Source: Bacillus sp. FJAT-27245 (lineage in GTDB: Bacteria > Bacillota > Bacilli > Bacillales > Cytobacillaceae). From it: 64,000 nt of DNA. Location: contig NZ_LIGI01000001.1 in NCBI RefSeq assembly GCF_001273955.1, positions 1,215,266 to 1,279,265 on the forward strand. Reading direction: 5' to 3'. Below are positions 15,980-24,646 of this stretch, piece by piece. The notes beneath the pieces were generated by a model, which was not told the origin of the DNA, searched no databases, and worked only from the letters and a program-made list of their open reading frames with translations. Within the stretch, counting starts at the first letter, position 1. The number at the start of each line of letters is the position of its first letter. Made by a program: the position numbers and the translations under genes.

Positions 15980-17704
15980 TTGAAAAAGAACCCAAGGCGG
16001 ATTGGTGACCAACACGTTAAATCGGTTTGTGAAGCATTATTATTGTCATTAAAAAATCTGTCTATTGATTCATTTCCCGAGACAACTAAAAGAACGGTAA
16101 ACTATATTATTAAAATTTATCCAAATATTAATTACGTAATTTCAAAATTTAATAATGACAATCCAGACCAAGAAAAAGATATAACAATTTTTTTGGATAA
16201 CAATGAACAAATATCAATTAATTTGTTTCTAATAAAAAAGGGGGCTCGAATCCAGCCTAAAAACATTGGCGCAAAAAGCTTCTTTTCAAAATACTTTTTA
16301 GATGAGGAAACCCAGTCTGTATTTAATGGGTTTTTTGTAAGAAAATACAAGGAGTTTTTATCAGCCATTGTAGAAGAAAAATTAGGTATTCATTATATAT
16401 TTGGCATAACTGAATTAAAAAAGCTTATAAGAAAGTACTATCCCTCATTCACTGAGGAAATAAATCCACTAAGAAATGATTTTTTATATGCTCTTCGGGA
16501 AGAAGCTTTTATTTTAATAAAGGAATTATATAACAGAAAAGATAGTGGGTTTATTCATGCTTTTAATAATTTATTTATGACGGAGGATTTAAACCTTGTT
16601 ACTAGTTACGGAAGATATGATTCCGATATAAATATAGAGGAATTTAATTATAATTTGACTGCTTTTAACGAAATAAATTTATATAAGATAGGCAAAAATT
16701 CATTAGGTATAAAATTTGGGGATATTGCATTAACCTTACGGTTTAAGTTTGAGAGCGGACCAATATCCTCTATTAAACTGGCAACAAGTTACGCAACTTT
16801 TCCATCTCAATCAGAAAACTTTGTTAAGAATAATAAGACTTTAAGCAAAGTTGCGGAGTTAATAGAAAAACATCAGTATATTCAAGGGAAGAACTCGAGT
16901 AATGCAATCGGTAAATGCCATGAGGCTTTTACTTACTATAATATAGTGAAACAAAACCCGGAGGTAACTCAAGTTGATGCAGAGGAGTGTACTCGTCTAA
17001 TAGAGAGATATTCCTCTTTAGTAAAAGAAGATGTTTTACAAAAACTTTTTGATTCAACTTCTTCAATTACTTCTGCAATTTCCTCTTACCTAAGTAAAAA
17101 ATACGGAGATTACGTAATAGAAAGTATAGAGTTGGTGCCGGAAAGTTACATCAGTGATAGATTAAATACAGGCGACTTACAGTTAATTTTAAGGAAAGGC
17201 GAGAAATATATACAAGAAGATTTTTCTCTTAAAGCCTTAGCGAAAACTGGAAGAAAAGTTACTACAAAAAACCCGGGGATTGGATCTATACTTGGTCCTA
17301 CATATTTTAATGTAGGAAGTATTACTTCATTTGTTTCTGATGTAAAAGAAGAATATTTAGCTGGAAATATAAACCGTAGTGAAAGTTTAGAAATAATTGC
17401 AGAAGAGCTTGGCACGAAAATTCAGGGTGGAAGCCAAGAACAATTAAGGACAGGAATAGAAAACTTATTTGGAAAAGCAACGATGGCAATAACATTTTAT
17501 GATGAGGGTAAAAGTATTTATAAAGAACACACAGAGATTTTAGGGGAAATAAAAGTTTTGTTACAGACACCTACAGCAATACAGAATACTCTATCTTGGA
17601 ATGCCGATTTAGAACAAATAAGTTTAAGGGTAAAATTTAGTAAAGGTGAAACTCACGGTTGGTCCTCAATTAAATTAACATCTGAATATCAAATAAAACA
17701 ATAG
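15980..17704 (+). CDS. Putative restriction endonuclease of the R-M island
   Basis: 574 aa, soluble; family not recognised. Called an endonuclease because it lies divergently next to a C5-methylase and convergently next to Vsr, the classic R-M-V arrangement, and shares their AT-rich codon use. A possible catalytic core lies near residues 65-110 (KDITIFLDNNEQ, ISINLFLIKKGARIQPKNIG), with acidic and Lys residues spaced roughly as in PD-(D/E)xK folds, but this is not certain. It is larger than most type IIP enzymes, suggesting an extra target-binding domain. TTG start with AAGAGGTGAG; a TATAAT lies at 15953-15958. Its stop lies in the terminator shared with vsr. Confidence 0.7.
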   Translation: MKKNPRRIGDQHVKSVCEALLLSLKNLSIDSFPETTKRTVNYIIKIYPNINYVISKFNNDNPDQEKDITIFLDNNEQISINLFLIKKGARIQPKNIGAKSFFSKYFLDEETQSVFNGFFVRKYKEFLSAIVEEKLGIHYIFGITELKKLIRKYYPSFTEEINPLRNDFLYALREEAFILIKELYNRKDSGFIHAFNNLFMTEDLNLVTSYGRYDSDINIEEFNYNLTAFNEINLYKIGKNSLGIKFGDIALTLRFKFESGPISSIKLATSYATFPSQSENFVKNNKTLSKVAELIEKHQYIQGKNSSNAIGKCHEAFTYYNIVKQNPEVTQVDAEECTRLIERYSSLVKEDVLQKLFDSTSSITSAISSYLSKKYGDYVIESIELVPESYISDRLNTGDLQLILRKGEKYIQEDFSLKALAKTGRKVTTKNPGIGSILGPTYFNVGSITSFVSDVKEEYLAGNINRSESLEIIAEELGTKIQGGSQEQLRTGIENLFGKATMAITFYDEGKSIYKEHTEILGEIKVLLQTPTAIQNTLSWNADLEQISLRVKFSKGETHGWSSIKLTSEYQIKQ

Positions 17705-17736
17705 CCTATCTGTTAGAGGCTATTGTTTTATTTTTA
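17700..17736. terminator. Bidirectional terminator between endonuclease and vsr
   Basis: AATAGCCT and AGGCTATT with a 9-base loop, T-rich to the right and A-rich to the left; it contains the stop codons of both convergent genes. Confidence 0.8.
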
Positions 17737-18140
17737 CATTCTTCAATGAAAGTTGCTAATTCATCTATGGTATTATTTAAATTTTCTCTCACATCATGCT
17801 CCCATATCCTTTTTAAATTCCATCTTAATTTTTTGTAATGTTCTCTGACTTTTGCCTCACGTTGAATATTTTTATTTAATTTTTTATCCCAATACTCCTG
17901 GTTGGATTTTGGGCGATGGCCATGTATGGGGCAAAAATGCCAAAAACAAGAATCGATAAAAATAACAACTTTATATTTTTTTATGGATATATCTGGTTTG
18001 CCGAAAAGCGTATTATCATTTTTTCTAAAACGATACCCTTTTTTCCACAATTCTTTTGATACTAGGTTTTCAAGTTGAGATTGAGATTTAATGGAACGCA
18101 TTACATGACTTCGTTGTTCTTTTGTAATTTTGTCTGCCAT
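17706..18140 (-). CDS. vsr: Very short patch repair endonuclease Vsr
   Basis: About 144 aa. Nicks next to T:G mismatches that arise when 5-methylcytosine in the R-M site deaminates. Family landmarks: RSHVMRSIKSQSQLE near the N-terminus, GKPDISIKKYKVVIFID with the catalytic Asp, FWHFCPIHGHRPKSN with the zinc/active-site His and Cys residues, YWDKKLNKNIQREAKV, and RIWEHDV. The usual DGCFWHGC reads DSCFWHFC here, a mild deviation. ATG at 18140 is preferred because AAAGG lies 9 bases upstream; a GTG at 18149 is possible. Its presence supports the neighbouring methylase making 5mC. Confidence 0.94.
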   Translation of the reverse strand: MADKITKEQRSHVMRSIKSQSQLENLVSKELWKKGYRFRKNDNTLFGKPDISIKKYKVVIFIDSCFWHFCPIHGHRPKSNQEYWDKKLNKNIQREAKVREHYKKLRWNLKRIWEHDVRENLNNTIDELATFIEECKNKTIASNR

Positions 18141-18224
18141 TGTCTTCACCCTTTGGAGCTTTTCCTATTATTTTACCTGTCAGAGTATTTAAGTAAACTT
18201 AAATAATATGTTAGAAAATAAAAT

Positions 18225-18250
18225 AAGGGAAAAGTTTTGACTTTTCCCTT
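18225..18250 (-). terminator. Terminator downstream of the 65-aa gene
   Basis: AAGGGAAAAG and CTTTTCCCTT form a perfect 10-bp stem with a 6-base loop; on the minus strand a TTATTTTATTTTC tail follows. Confidence 0.65.
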
Positions 18251-18373
18251 GAGGTAAACTCTCTTTGATGAATGTTAAAACTACAAATAATGAACATTGG
18301 CATGTTAAATATGGGTATATGTTTAATTCTTTATTTGTGTTTTGTTAAAGAGGGTATATGATAGTTGCTACTG

Positions 18374-18571
18374 CTAAATGATTCGATAATTTTTTGATAT
18401 ATCCTTGCCGTTTTCATCTTCTGCTCTAAGCAAATTTTTGTTGTAGTCTAGGTACATTGTGATTTCTGGTTTGTTTTTGATTACATATACATCTACAGAC
18501 CTACCATAAAATTCTTCTGGGTCACCAGGTCCCACCCATTCTAAATCCTCTGTGAAACGAATCGGTTCCAT
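18374..18571 (-). CDS. Hypothetical protein, 65 aa
   Basis: Not recognised. Small acidic soluble protein with strand-rich pattern (DVYVIKNKPEITMYLDYN). An AAGGGAGAA ribosome site 8 bases before the ATG and a downstream hairpin support a real gene. A 14-base sequence at 18635-18648 upstream (TGTAAGCGCTAATT) matches 12 of 14 positions of the cre consensus. Confidence 0.65.
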   Translation of the reverse strand: MEPIRFTEDLEWVGPGDPEEFYGRSVDVYVIKNKPEITMYLDYNKNLLRAEDENGKDISKNYRII

Positions 18572-18890
18572 ATTATTCTCCCTTCAGTAAAAAATTTATA
18601 CACTTAATTTATTTGCGAAATTTAAGGTTATGCATGTAAGCGCTAATTATTTTTTGAAAAGTCGGATTTAAAATTGCGTTGTGAATTATATATGTTTCTA
18701 AAAATTTAGATTTAATTGCTACCAGTTAAAACAAAATATTTAGCAATCTGGTTCTGTTGCTCTGATTTGCATTTTTCCGAAAGAGATTGATACGCTACCT
18801 AAAACTCAATGTAGATTCATTGCGGCATTATTTGGTAAAAAGCCGAAAGAGGGAAATGAGGCCCATGTCTAAAAACATTATCTCGATTTA
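18572..18890. other. AT-rich intergenic stretch
   Basis: Divergent spacer between two small genes. It holds an imperfect cre-like site at 18635-18648 and the 8-codon frame at 18865-18891 that overlaps the next start. Nothing else is recognised. Confidence 0.35.
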
Positions 18891-19289
18891 ATGCAGTTCT
18901 TTGAGGGATATGTCAGGAATTATCGGAGGTTGAACTTAACTAGACTTCATAATCGCTCCATGATGACCAATCGGGAAATTGATTATTTTGCTAATTTAGG
19001 TGAAATCCTTGGCTTTGATTCATTTGTCGAGGATTCTGAGTTTGATAAAAGTAAAAATCATTCCCGACCAATGGACCTTGCCTGGTGGAAATGGGACTTG
19101 CGGGAAAACAAGGAGTATTATGACCATCTTGCTTTACATTTGGAAAGGGAAAACTCATCAAATAAAGATATAGATACAATTGATAAGCTTTTTTCGGAAA
19201 CAGAAAAGGACTCAAGAACAACGGGTAGTTGCGTGGGGAGATATGAGCTTTGGAGTTTTTTTAAAAAAAATGAAAGTTATGTAGCTTAA
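18891..19289 (+). CDS. Hypothetical protein, probably with a shifted 5' end
   Basis: 132 aa from ATG at 18891; family not recognised. Trp-rich acidic segment (AWWKWDLRENKEYYDHLAL). The ATG has no ribosome site, but 26 bases upstream an ATG with GAGGG opens MSKNIISI and stops at TAATG overlapping it. Joining the two frames with a one-base shift gives MSKNIISDLMQFFEGYV, a natural-looking N-terminus, so a small indel (or a sequencing error) is likely. The terminator at 19383 follows. Confidence 0.55.
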   Translation: MQFFEGYVRNYRRLNLTRLHNRSMMTNREIDYFANLGEILGFDSFVEDSEFDKSKNHSRPMDLAWWKWDLRENKEYYDHLALHLERENSSNKDIDTIDKLFSETEKDSRTTGSCVGRYELWSFFKKNESYVA

Positions 19290-19382
19290 AGGGATTAAGG
19301 TTATTACACTTAAACAGTAATTAAGATATATATATGTAGGACGTGTTAAGGAAAATGAAAAATTCAAAAGGTTCATACCTGG

Positions 19383-19416
19383 GAGAAGTGTGATGAGGCA
19401 CTTCTCTTTTCCTTTT
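19383..19416 (+). terminator. Rho-independent terminator
   Basis: GAGAAGTG and CACTTCTC, 8-bp perfect stem, followed by TTTTCCTTTTT. Confidence 0.8.
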
Positions 19417-19538
19417 TATAATATGAGCAAGGCTCATCTACGCAATTTCAAAATATTTGAAAATAATGGGAGCGAGGGGACGGTCCACATGTTAAAATGA
19501 GTATTATGAATTATCTTAACTTTCGGGAGGATTTTTAA

Positions 19539-20459
19539 TTGGATGATAAGTTTAGCAAGCCAAAGAGTGTTGGGGAAATTTTGGATCATACGTTTACGCT
19601 GAGCAAGAATCATTTTAAGAAGTTTATGACCGTGCTTTTGGCAATCATGGGACCGGTTTATCTCATTGATGCGTTGTTTCAGGTGGGGGCGGGTAAACCA
19701 TTGTTTCGTGATAAGAGTGGCGAGGGAGATTGGTTAGAGCAGATGTTGGCTAGCTTTGAGGGAACAGGCGAAGTTGACCCGTCGTTTATGCCGGCTGAAT
19801 TTGTTGGAATCGGCGTGACCGCGCTGCTTAGTCTGTTTTTATTTCCGATTGCCCAAGCTGCCATTCTTTTCGCGGTTAACCATGTTCGTAAAAACGAAGA
19901 GTACACGGTTAGTTCGGTATTCAAATTGGCGTTGTCACGCTATTGGGCAATGCTTGGAAGCTCGATTTTGTACTTTCTCATGGCCATCGCCTTTATAGCC
20001 ATCCCGACTATCGGAATAGTCGCAGGCGGTATGATTGGCGCGTTATCCAATGATGCTACGGGCATCATCCTGGCCGTCATCGGTTCGATTGGTCTCTTCC
20101 TTGTCGCGGTACTGTTGTTGACGCGCTTCAGCTTTTACTTTGGCTCAGTTGTACTGGACCGGAAATCGCCAGGGCTTGGCCGCAGCTGGAAGCTGACGAG
20201 AAAGCGAACATGGAAGCTGCTGGGCATCTATATTGTCTTTTCCCTGATTACGACTATTATCTCAGCATCCGTCGAGATGGCCTTTACCGCCTTTTTAGGA
20301 AGCAGTGTATTGCTTTCGATCATCGTCAGTCTAGTTTCCATTTTGACAACGATGTTTTTCTCTGTAGGCTATTGTGTCATCTACCTTGATTTAAAAGTGA
20401 GAAACGAGGCGGATGACCTGAAGGAATTACTTTCAGAATATGAGCCTGTTTCTTCTTAA
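19539..20459 (+). CDS. Polytopic membrane protein of unknown function
   Basis: 306 aa with about six TM segments. The N-terminal SVGEILDHTFTLSKNHFKKF and internal RSWKLTRKRTWKLLGIYIV repeat the amphipathic pattern of the YciC/glycerophosphodiesterase membrane-domain-like family found next to MoxR clusters. No enzymatic motif is seen. TTG start with CGGGAGG 8 bases upstream. It precedes the DUF4129-MoxR operon but is separated by nested hairpins, so co-transcription may be attenuated. Confidence 0.75.
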   Translation: MDDKFSKPKSVGEILDHTFTLSKNHFKKFMTVLLAIMGPVYLIDALFQVGAGKPLFRDKSGEGDWLEQMLASFEGTGEVDPSFMPAEFVGIGVTALLSLFLFPIAQAAILFAVNHVRKNEEYTVSSVFKLALSRYWAMLGSSILYFLMAIAFIAIPTIGIVAGGMIGALSNDATGIILAVIGSIGLFLVAVLLLTRFSFYFGSVVLDRKSPGLGRSWKLTRKRTWKLLGIYIVFSLITTIISASVEMAFTAFLGSSVLLSIIVSLVSILTTMFFSVGYCVIYLDLKVRNEADDLKELLSEYEPVSS

Positions 20460-20469
20460 TCCCGCATTA

Positions 20470-20541
20470 ACGGGCAGTAAGATCCCCACTTCAAGAATCT
20501 AGAACTATTCGAAGAAGTTAAGTGGGGGATCGACTGCCCGT
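20470..20541 (+). repeat. Large two-part inverted repeat
   Basis: ACGGGCAGT and GATCCCCACTT pair with AAGTGGGGGATC and ACTGCCCGT: about 20 bp of stem with a 28-base loop. No U-run follows; it may act as an attenuator, processing site or dispersed palindromic element. Confidence 0.6.
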
Positions 20542-20564
20542 AAAAGCCCGATTGGTTCAGCTAA

Positions 20565-20599
20565 CAATCAGTGGGGGATCAAGAAATCCCCACTGATTG
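20565..20599 (+). repeat. Second GTGGGGGATC hairpin
   Basis: CAATCAGTGGGGGAT pairs with ATCCCCACTGATTG (one bulged G). It shares the GTGGGGGATC core with the preceding large repeat and ends 38 bases before the DUF4129 start. Confidence 0.6.
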
Positions 20600-20636
20600 A
20601 AGCTTCACTTTATGGCAAAAATCGAATTTGAGTTAG

Positions 20637-21281
20637 GTGAAGGTTTTGATTGATTCTACTGAGGCAAGGAAAGAACTTGAAGAAATCCTAAATCAAGAGG
20701 AATATACTGTTTATTCCAAACCGCCCGGGTTCGTTGAGAAATGGTGGAATGAGGCGATGGCTTGGCTCGCTGATCTTTTGGAAAACTGGTTTCCTTCCCT
20801 GGCACAAGGGTCCAGGTCTGCCGCGGCGCCGCTGCTCATTGTGATTATTGCCATTATTGTTCTCATTCTAGCCTGGATTGCCTATCTGCTGATCAGGAAT
20901 AGCCGAAGGAAAAAGCTGAACAGGGAATATAAGCCGCTTCAGTTTTCCCGGGAAATCGACTGGACGTATGAGATGCATATGGAGAGGGCTATCAGGCTTG
21001 AAGCTGAAGGCCAGCTCAGTAAGGCTGTCCGCCATTTTTTCCTCGCTCTGCTATTGTTTTTGCACGAGCAAAAGTGCATTGAAGCAAGACAGTGGAAAAC
21101 GAACTGGGAATACTTCGCTGAACTAGGTAAATCCAGCAGGGCTGATGCTGATCGTTTCTATGAGCTTGCTTCTGTTTTTGACGAAGTGACATACGGTGAA
21201 AGACAAATCAGCAACAATGATTATCTCTCCTTCCGCGGCAAAATTGCTGCGTGGCTGGAGGAAGGGAGGGTGAAGCAGTGA
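20637..21281 (+). CDS. DUF4129-domain membrane protein
   Basis: 214 aa: an N-terminal segment outside the membrane (ARKELEEIL...VEKWWNEAMAWLADLLENW), one TM helix (residues about 62-85), then a cytoplasmic DUF4129 helical domain (HMERAIRLEAEGQLSKAVRHFFLALL...GERQISNNDY). First gene of the DUF4129-DUF4350-MoxR-DUF58 set, thought to act in envelope or spore-related protein maturation, with a MoxR chaperone. GTG at 20637 is used; a TTG nine bases on is an alternative. Its TGA overlaps the next ATG. Confidence 0.8.
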   Translation: MKVLIDSTEARKELEEILNQEEYTVYSKPPGFVEKWWNEAMAWLADLLENWFPSLAQGSRSAAAPLLIVIIAIIVLILAWIAYLLIRNSRRKKLNREYKPLQFSREIDWTYEMHMERAIRLEAEGQLSKAVRHFFLALLLFLHEQKCIEARQWKTNWEYFAELGKSSRADADRFYELASVFDEVTYGERQISNNDYLSFRGKIAAWLEEGRVKQ

Positions 21282-22411
21282 TGGGTAAACGTGGATTACT
21301 CCTGCGCTCATGGCTTCCCTTTGTTGTACTGATTACGGTTTTTATAGCCATTCTTATAATTGGATATCAGCCTGAAGCAAGAAGCTATCCAAAATACATC
21401 GCCTCTTCACCGGCACCAACCGGAGTGAAGGCGATTTATACGTTCCTGCAAGATAAGAAAAGTGCGAAGGAATGGGTGCACCCGCCGAAGGTACTGCCTA
21501 AATCGGCCCAAGGCCAGCTCCTGATCATGGTGGAGCCGCTGAATATCTCGAAAACCGCAGAAATGGAGCAGTATGAGGAATTCATGGAGGCGGGGAATTC
21601 AATCCTGCTTCTGTCACACATACCGGACGGTTTTTTCGCCTTGAAAACAGCAGCCGTAAAACCGGTGGAAAAATCGAACCTGCTGGAAGACGAAGAGAAG
21701 AATACATACAAAGTGAGTGTAAACCTGCCTAATAGGCTGATTCCATCAAAAAAGGATAAGATTCTCCTCCGGGACAAGGAGGGTGCTGTCGCCACCCAAA
21801 GGGAGGTTGGAAAAGGGAACTTATATGTTCTCGTAGCGCCTGAACTTATCACGAACTGTGAAGTGCTGAAGGAGGACAACCTTGCCGTCTTTTTGAAAAT
21901 CGTGAACGATGCTGGCCCTTCTTCAGTTTTGTTTGATGAGTATGTGCACGGTGAGCGAAGCGTACTGTCAGGAGCACTCGTTTATCCGAAATGGTTTTTG
22001 TTCCTCGTCCTTCAGGGGACGATTGCGGCAGCCATTTTCCTTTGGCTAAAAGGGAAACGGTTTGGTCCTGTTTACGCACCGCGTGAGGAGTACGTTCGGT
22101 TCAGTGACGAAGGCATCCGGGCGCTCGCAGCATGGTATATCCGCGGCAGGTGTTACGGGGACAGCATCAAGATTCAGGCCGATTATACGAAGCAGAAGCT
22201 TCAGGAAAAATGGCGAATTCCTTATTCCATGCCATGGATTGATGCGGCAGATTATTTGGAAAGAAAATGGACTATAAAATCCGTAGAGGAAATAAAAGAG
22301 TTTTTACAGGGGCTGTCCGCCGTTTTGGCGAAAGACGGGCTGAACAAACAAGAATACCTGCTTTGGTCGAGGCTTCTCGACGACTTGAGGATAGAGGTGG
22401 AGAAAGGTTGA
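21281..22411 (+). CDS. DUF4350-domain membrane protein
   Basis: 376 aa. One N-terminal TM helix (WLPFVVLITVFIAILIIGY), an extracytoplasmic/Rossmann-like region with a glutamine-amidotransferase-like fold (QGQLLIMVEPL, GNSILLLSHIP, GKGNLYVLVAP), a second TM segment near 240 and a cytoplasmic tail. ATG overlaps the upstream TGA (TGATG), with GGGAGGG in place, so translation is coupled. Its own TGA overlaps the TTG of the MoxR gene. Confidence 0.82.
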   Translation: MGKRGLLLRSWLPFVVLITVFIAILIIGYQPEARSYPKYIASSPAPTGVKAIYTFLQDKKSAKEWVHPPKVLPKSAQGQLLIMVEPLNISKTAEMEQYEEFMEAGNSILLLSHIPDGFFALKTAAVKPVEKSNLLEDEEKNTYKVSVNLPNRLIPSKKDKILLRDKEGAVATQREVGKGNLYVLVAPELITNCEVLKEDNLAVFLKIVNDAGPSSVLFDEYVHGERSVLSGALVYPKWFLFLVLQGTIAAAIFLWLKGKRFGPVYAPREEYVRFSDEGIRALAAWYIRGRCYGDSIKIQADYTKQKLQEKWRIPYSMPWIDAADYLERKWTIKSVEEIKEFLQGLSAVLAKDGLNKQEYLLWSRLLDDLRIEVEKG

Positions 22412-23337
22412 ATAAACAGCTGCAAGCATTATTGGATTCCTACGAGGAAAGAATTCTTGGCCAGGCTACGAATCTGCGCCTGCTATTGTGTGCGGTCCTG
22501 ACAGGAGGCCATGTGCTGCTTGAAGGAGTACCAGGCACCGGGAAAACAAAAATAGTGCGGACACTTGCGGGCCTGCTCGGCGGGGATTTCAGCCGCATTC
22601 AGTTTACGCCAGATCTGCTGCCGAGCGATATTACCGGAAGCATGATTTACAATATGAAGGAAGGCATCTTCCAGACACTAAAGGGGCCTATATTTACGAA
22701 TATCCTCCTGGCCGATGAAATCAACCGCACCCCCGCCAAAACACAAGCTGCATTGCTTGAAGCGATGGAGGAGCAGCAGGTGACGATCCAGGGTGATACA
22801 TACCGTTTGCCGGATGTGTTTTTCGTTGTCGCCACGCAAAACCCGATCGAATTCGAAGGGACGTACCCACTTCCCGAGGCGCAGCAGGACAGGTTCCTGT
22901 TTAAGCTGACCATTGGCTTTCCATCCTTTGAGGAGGAAAAGCAGGTCCTGAAAAACGACCTGCACCATGTCTTTGCTGTCGAAGACATACGGACGATCCT
23001 TGATCTTGAAACGTTTATCACTATTCGAAATGAAATCGCGTCGATTACAGTCGAGGACAAAGTGCTCAATTATATGATGCAAATAGTCAGGAAAACGAGG
23101 GAGTCCGACTATATCCGCTATGGGGCGAGCACACGTGCCGCGATTTCCATCGGAAAAGCGGCGCGCGCTTGGGCCTATTTGTCGGGCCGGCAGTATGTGA
23201 CACCAGATGATGTGAAAATGGTGGCAAAACCAGCACTGAGGCATCGAATCCAGCTTGCACCGCATATGGAATTGGAGGGAGCGGCCGTTGACCAGATCAT
23301 TGAAGAACTTGTGGGATCGGTTCCTGTTCCGAGATAG
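22408..23337 (+). CDS. MoxR-family AAA+ ATPase
   Basis: 309 aa. AAA+ chaperone-like ATPase that helps mature partner proteins, usually with DUF58/VWA proteins. Walker A GVPGTGKTKI, Walker B LLADEINRTPAKTQAALLEAMEE, sensor 1 FFVVATQNPIE, and the MoxR hallmark EGTYPLPEAQQDRF; lid domain with GASTRAAIS. Start is TTG at 22408 overlapping the previous stop (TTGA), with GGAG upstream. Longer upstream in-frame Met codons lie inside the DUF4350 gene and are not used. Confidence 0.93.
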   Translation: MNKQLQALLDSYEERILGQATNLRLLLCAVLTGGHVLLEGVPGTGKTKIVRTLAGLLGGDFSRIQFTPDLLPSDITGSMIYNMKEGIFQTLKGPIFTNILLADEINRTPAKTQAALLEAMEEQQVTIQGDTYRLPDVFFVVATQNPIEFEGTYPLPEAQQDRFLFKLTIGFPSFEEEKQVLKNDLHHVFAVEDIRTILDLETFITIRNEIASITVEDKVLNYMMQIVRKTRESDYIRYGASTRAAISIGKAARAWAYLSGRQYVTPDDVKMVAKPALRHRIQLAPHMELEGAAVDQIIEELVGSVPVPR

Positions 23338-24646
23338 GGGCATTGTCCCGACAAAAAGGCTGCTAATGGCCTTCTTGCCGCTATCCGCACTTTTAATGGG
23401 TGCAGTCATGGTGAAGATTTCCTGGTTGGTGATATTTGGTGCGAATGTTCTTTTCCTTGTAATTAGCCTGGCCGATTTGCTTTTTACACCGAAGCGGAAG
23501 GAGCTTTCCTTCCAGAGGGTATTCCCAGGCGAAATGGAGAGGGGAATACCGGCCAGGATTGAGGTGCTGGTAGCGAACCAGTCGCGGCACGCATTCTTGT
23601 TCCGGTTCATCGACGGAGTACCGCAAACCTTTAGGCAGCCGTTTCCTGTCACAGGCAGTGTAAATGGGCAATCGGAAACAATCATCCCATATGAAACGGT
23701 CGCTTCTGTCCGCGGAGATTATCAGATTGGCAACTTATTCTTTCGTTACTGTAGCAGCATCGGGTTGTGGGAAAAACAGGTGACGCCTCACCTTGCCGAC
23801 CTGGTCAAGGTGATCCCTGACTTGACGGAAACGCGCAGGTATCTGGAAAATGCCCAGCAATTCCTGTTGCATGAAGGTACTGCCATTCGCCGAAAAAGGA
23901 TGGGCGAAGGCGATTTTTCCAAGGTGCGGTCCTATGTGCCCGGCGATGATCCGCGGAAAATCAATTGGCGCCAAACTGCAAAGCTGCACGAAGTGATGGC
24001 GAATGAATACGAACCCGAACATGGGAAGTACATCACGCTCCTGATCGATTGCGGGAGGATGATGGGAGCCGAATTGAAAAAAGGCAACCGCCTGGAGCAT
24101 GTGCTGGAATCAGCGCTGACAGTGGCGGCCGCTGTGCTGCAAAAAGGCGACTATGTATCAGTCCTTGCTTTTTCGAAAAACATTAAGGTGTATGTCCCGC
24201 CTGCAAAGGGGATGAATCATCTGCAGACAATTCTTCAGGCGATTTACGGTCTTGAAGTTGATCCTGTCGAGCCGAATTACGGAGCAGTGCTGCAGTATCT
24301 TGAGAATGTCCAGAAGAAGAGGAGCCTCCTGCTGCTGTTCAGCGATGTCCGTACCTTCCTTCATGAAGAAAACGCGCTCGTTTATTTGAAACGATTGCGC
24401 CAGCGGCATTTGTTTTTCATGGTTGGAATCGAGGATGGAACCTTAAAAGAACGCATCGCAATAAGGCCTGACGAGGTGAAAACGGCGATGATCAAAAGTA
24501 TCGCCCAGCAGCAGGAGCTGCTTAAACAAAGAGGCAAAATCAAATGGGAAAAGCAGGGCCTCCAAATGGTGGAGGCCAAAGAGGAACATCTCGCCGTCAC
24601 GGCGATTTCGCATTATATCGACATCATGAACCAAAATGCTCTTTAG
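23309..24646 (+). CDS. DUF58-domain protein (VWA-like), MoxR partner
   Basis: 445 aa. Two TM helices near the N-terminus (LMAFLPLSALLMGAVMVKIS and LVIFGANVLFLVISL), an Ig-like segment, then the DUF58 signature MGEGDFSKVRSYVPGDDPRKINWRQTAK and a von Willebrand A-like fold (ITLLIDCGRMM with an altered MIDAS). The TTG at 23309 overlaps the end of moxR by 29 bases, so the genes are coupled. The 3' end overlaps the convergent SpoIIM-like gene by 23 bases. Confidence 0.88.
   Translation: MWDRFLFRDRGIVPTKRLLMAFLPLSALLMGAVMVKISWLVIFGANVLFLVISLADLLFTPKRKELSFQRVFPGEMERGIPARIEVLVANQSRHAFLFRFIDGVPQTFRQPFPVTGSVNGQSETIIPYETVASVRGDYQIGNLFFRYCSSIGLWEKQVTPHLADLVKVIPDLTETRRYLENAQQFLLHEGTAIRRKRMGEGDFSKVRSYVPGDDPRKINWRQTAKLHEVMANEYEPEHGKYITLLIDCGRMMGAELKKGNRLEHVLESALTVAAAVLQKGDYVSVLAFSKNIKVYVPPAKGMNHLQTILQAIYGLEVDPVEPNYGAVLQYLENVQKKRSLLLLFSDVRTFLHEENALVYLKRLRQRHLFFMVGIEDGTLKERIAIRPDEVKTAMIKSIAQQQELLKQRGKIKWEKQGLQMVEAKEEHLAVTAISHYIDIMNQNAL

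Noticed and set aside
14622-18140. Possible type I or BREX-like system
   Set aside because: Only a C5-methylase, one unknown protein and Vsr are present; no specificity, translocase or Brx/Pgl genes.
18635-18648. cre site TGTAAGCGCTAATT
   Set aside because: Two consensus positions are wrong at one end and the adjacent gene has no link to carbon use; kept only as a note.
22678-23685. A 335-codon open frame on the minus strand
   Set aside because: Antisense to the MoxR and DUF58 genes, no family features and no ribosome site.
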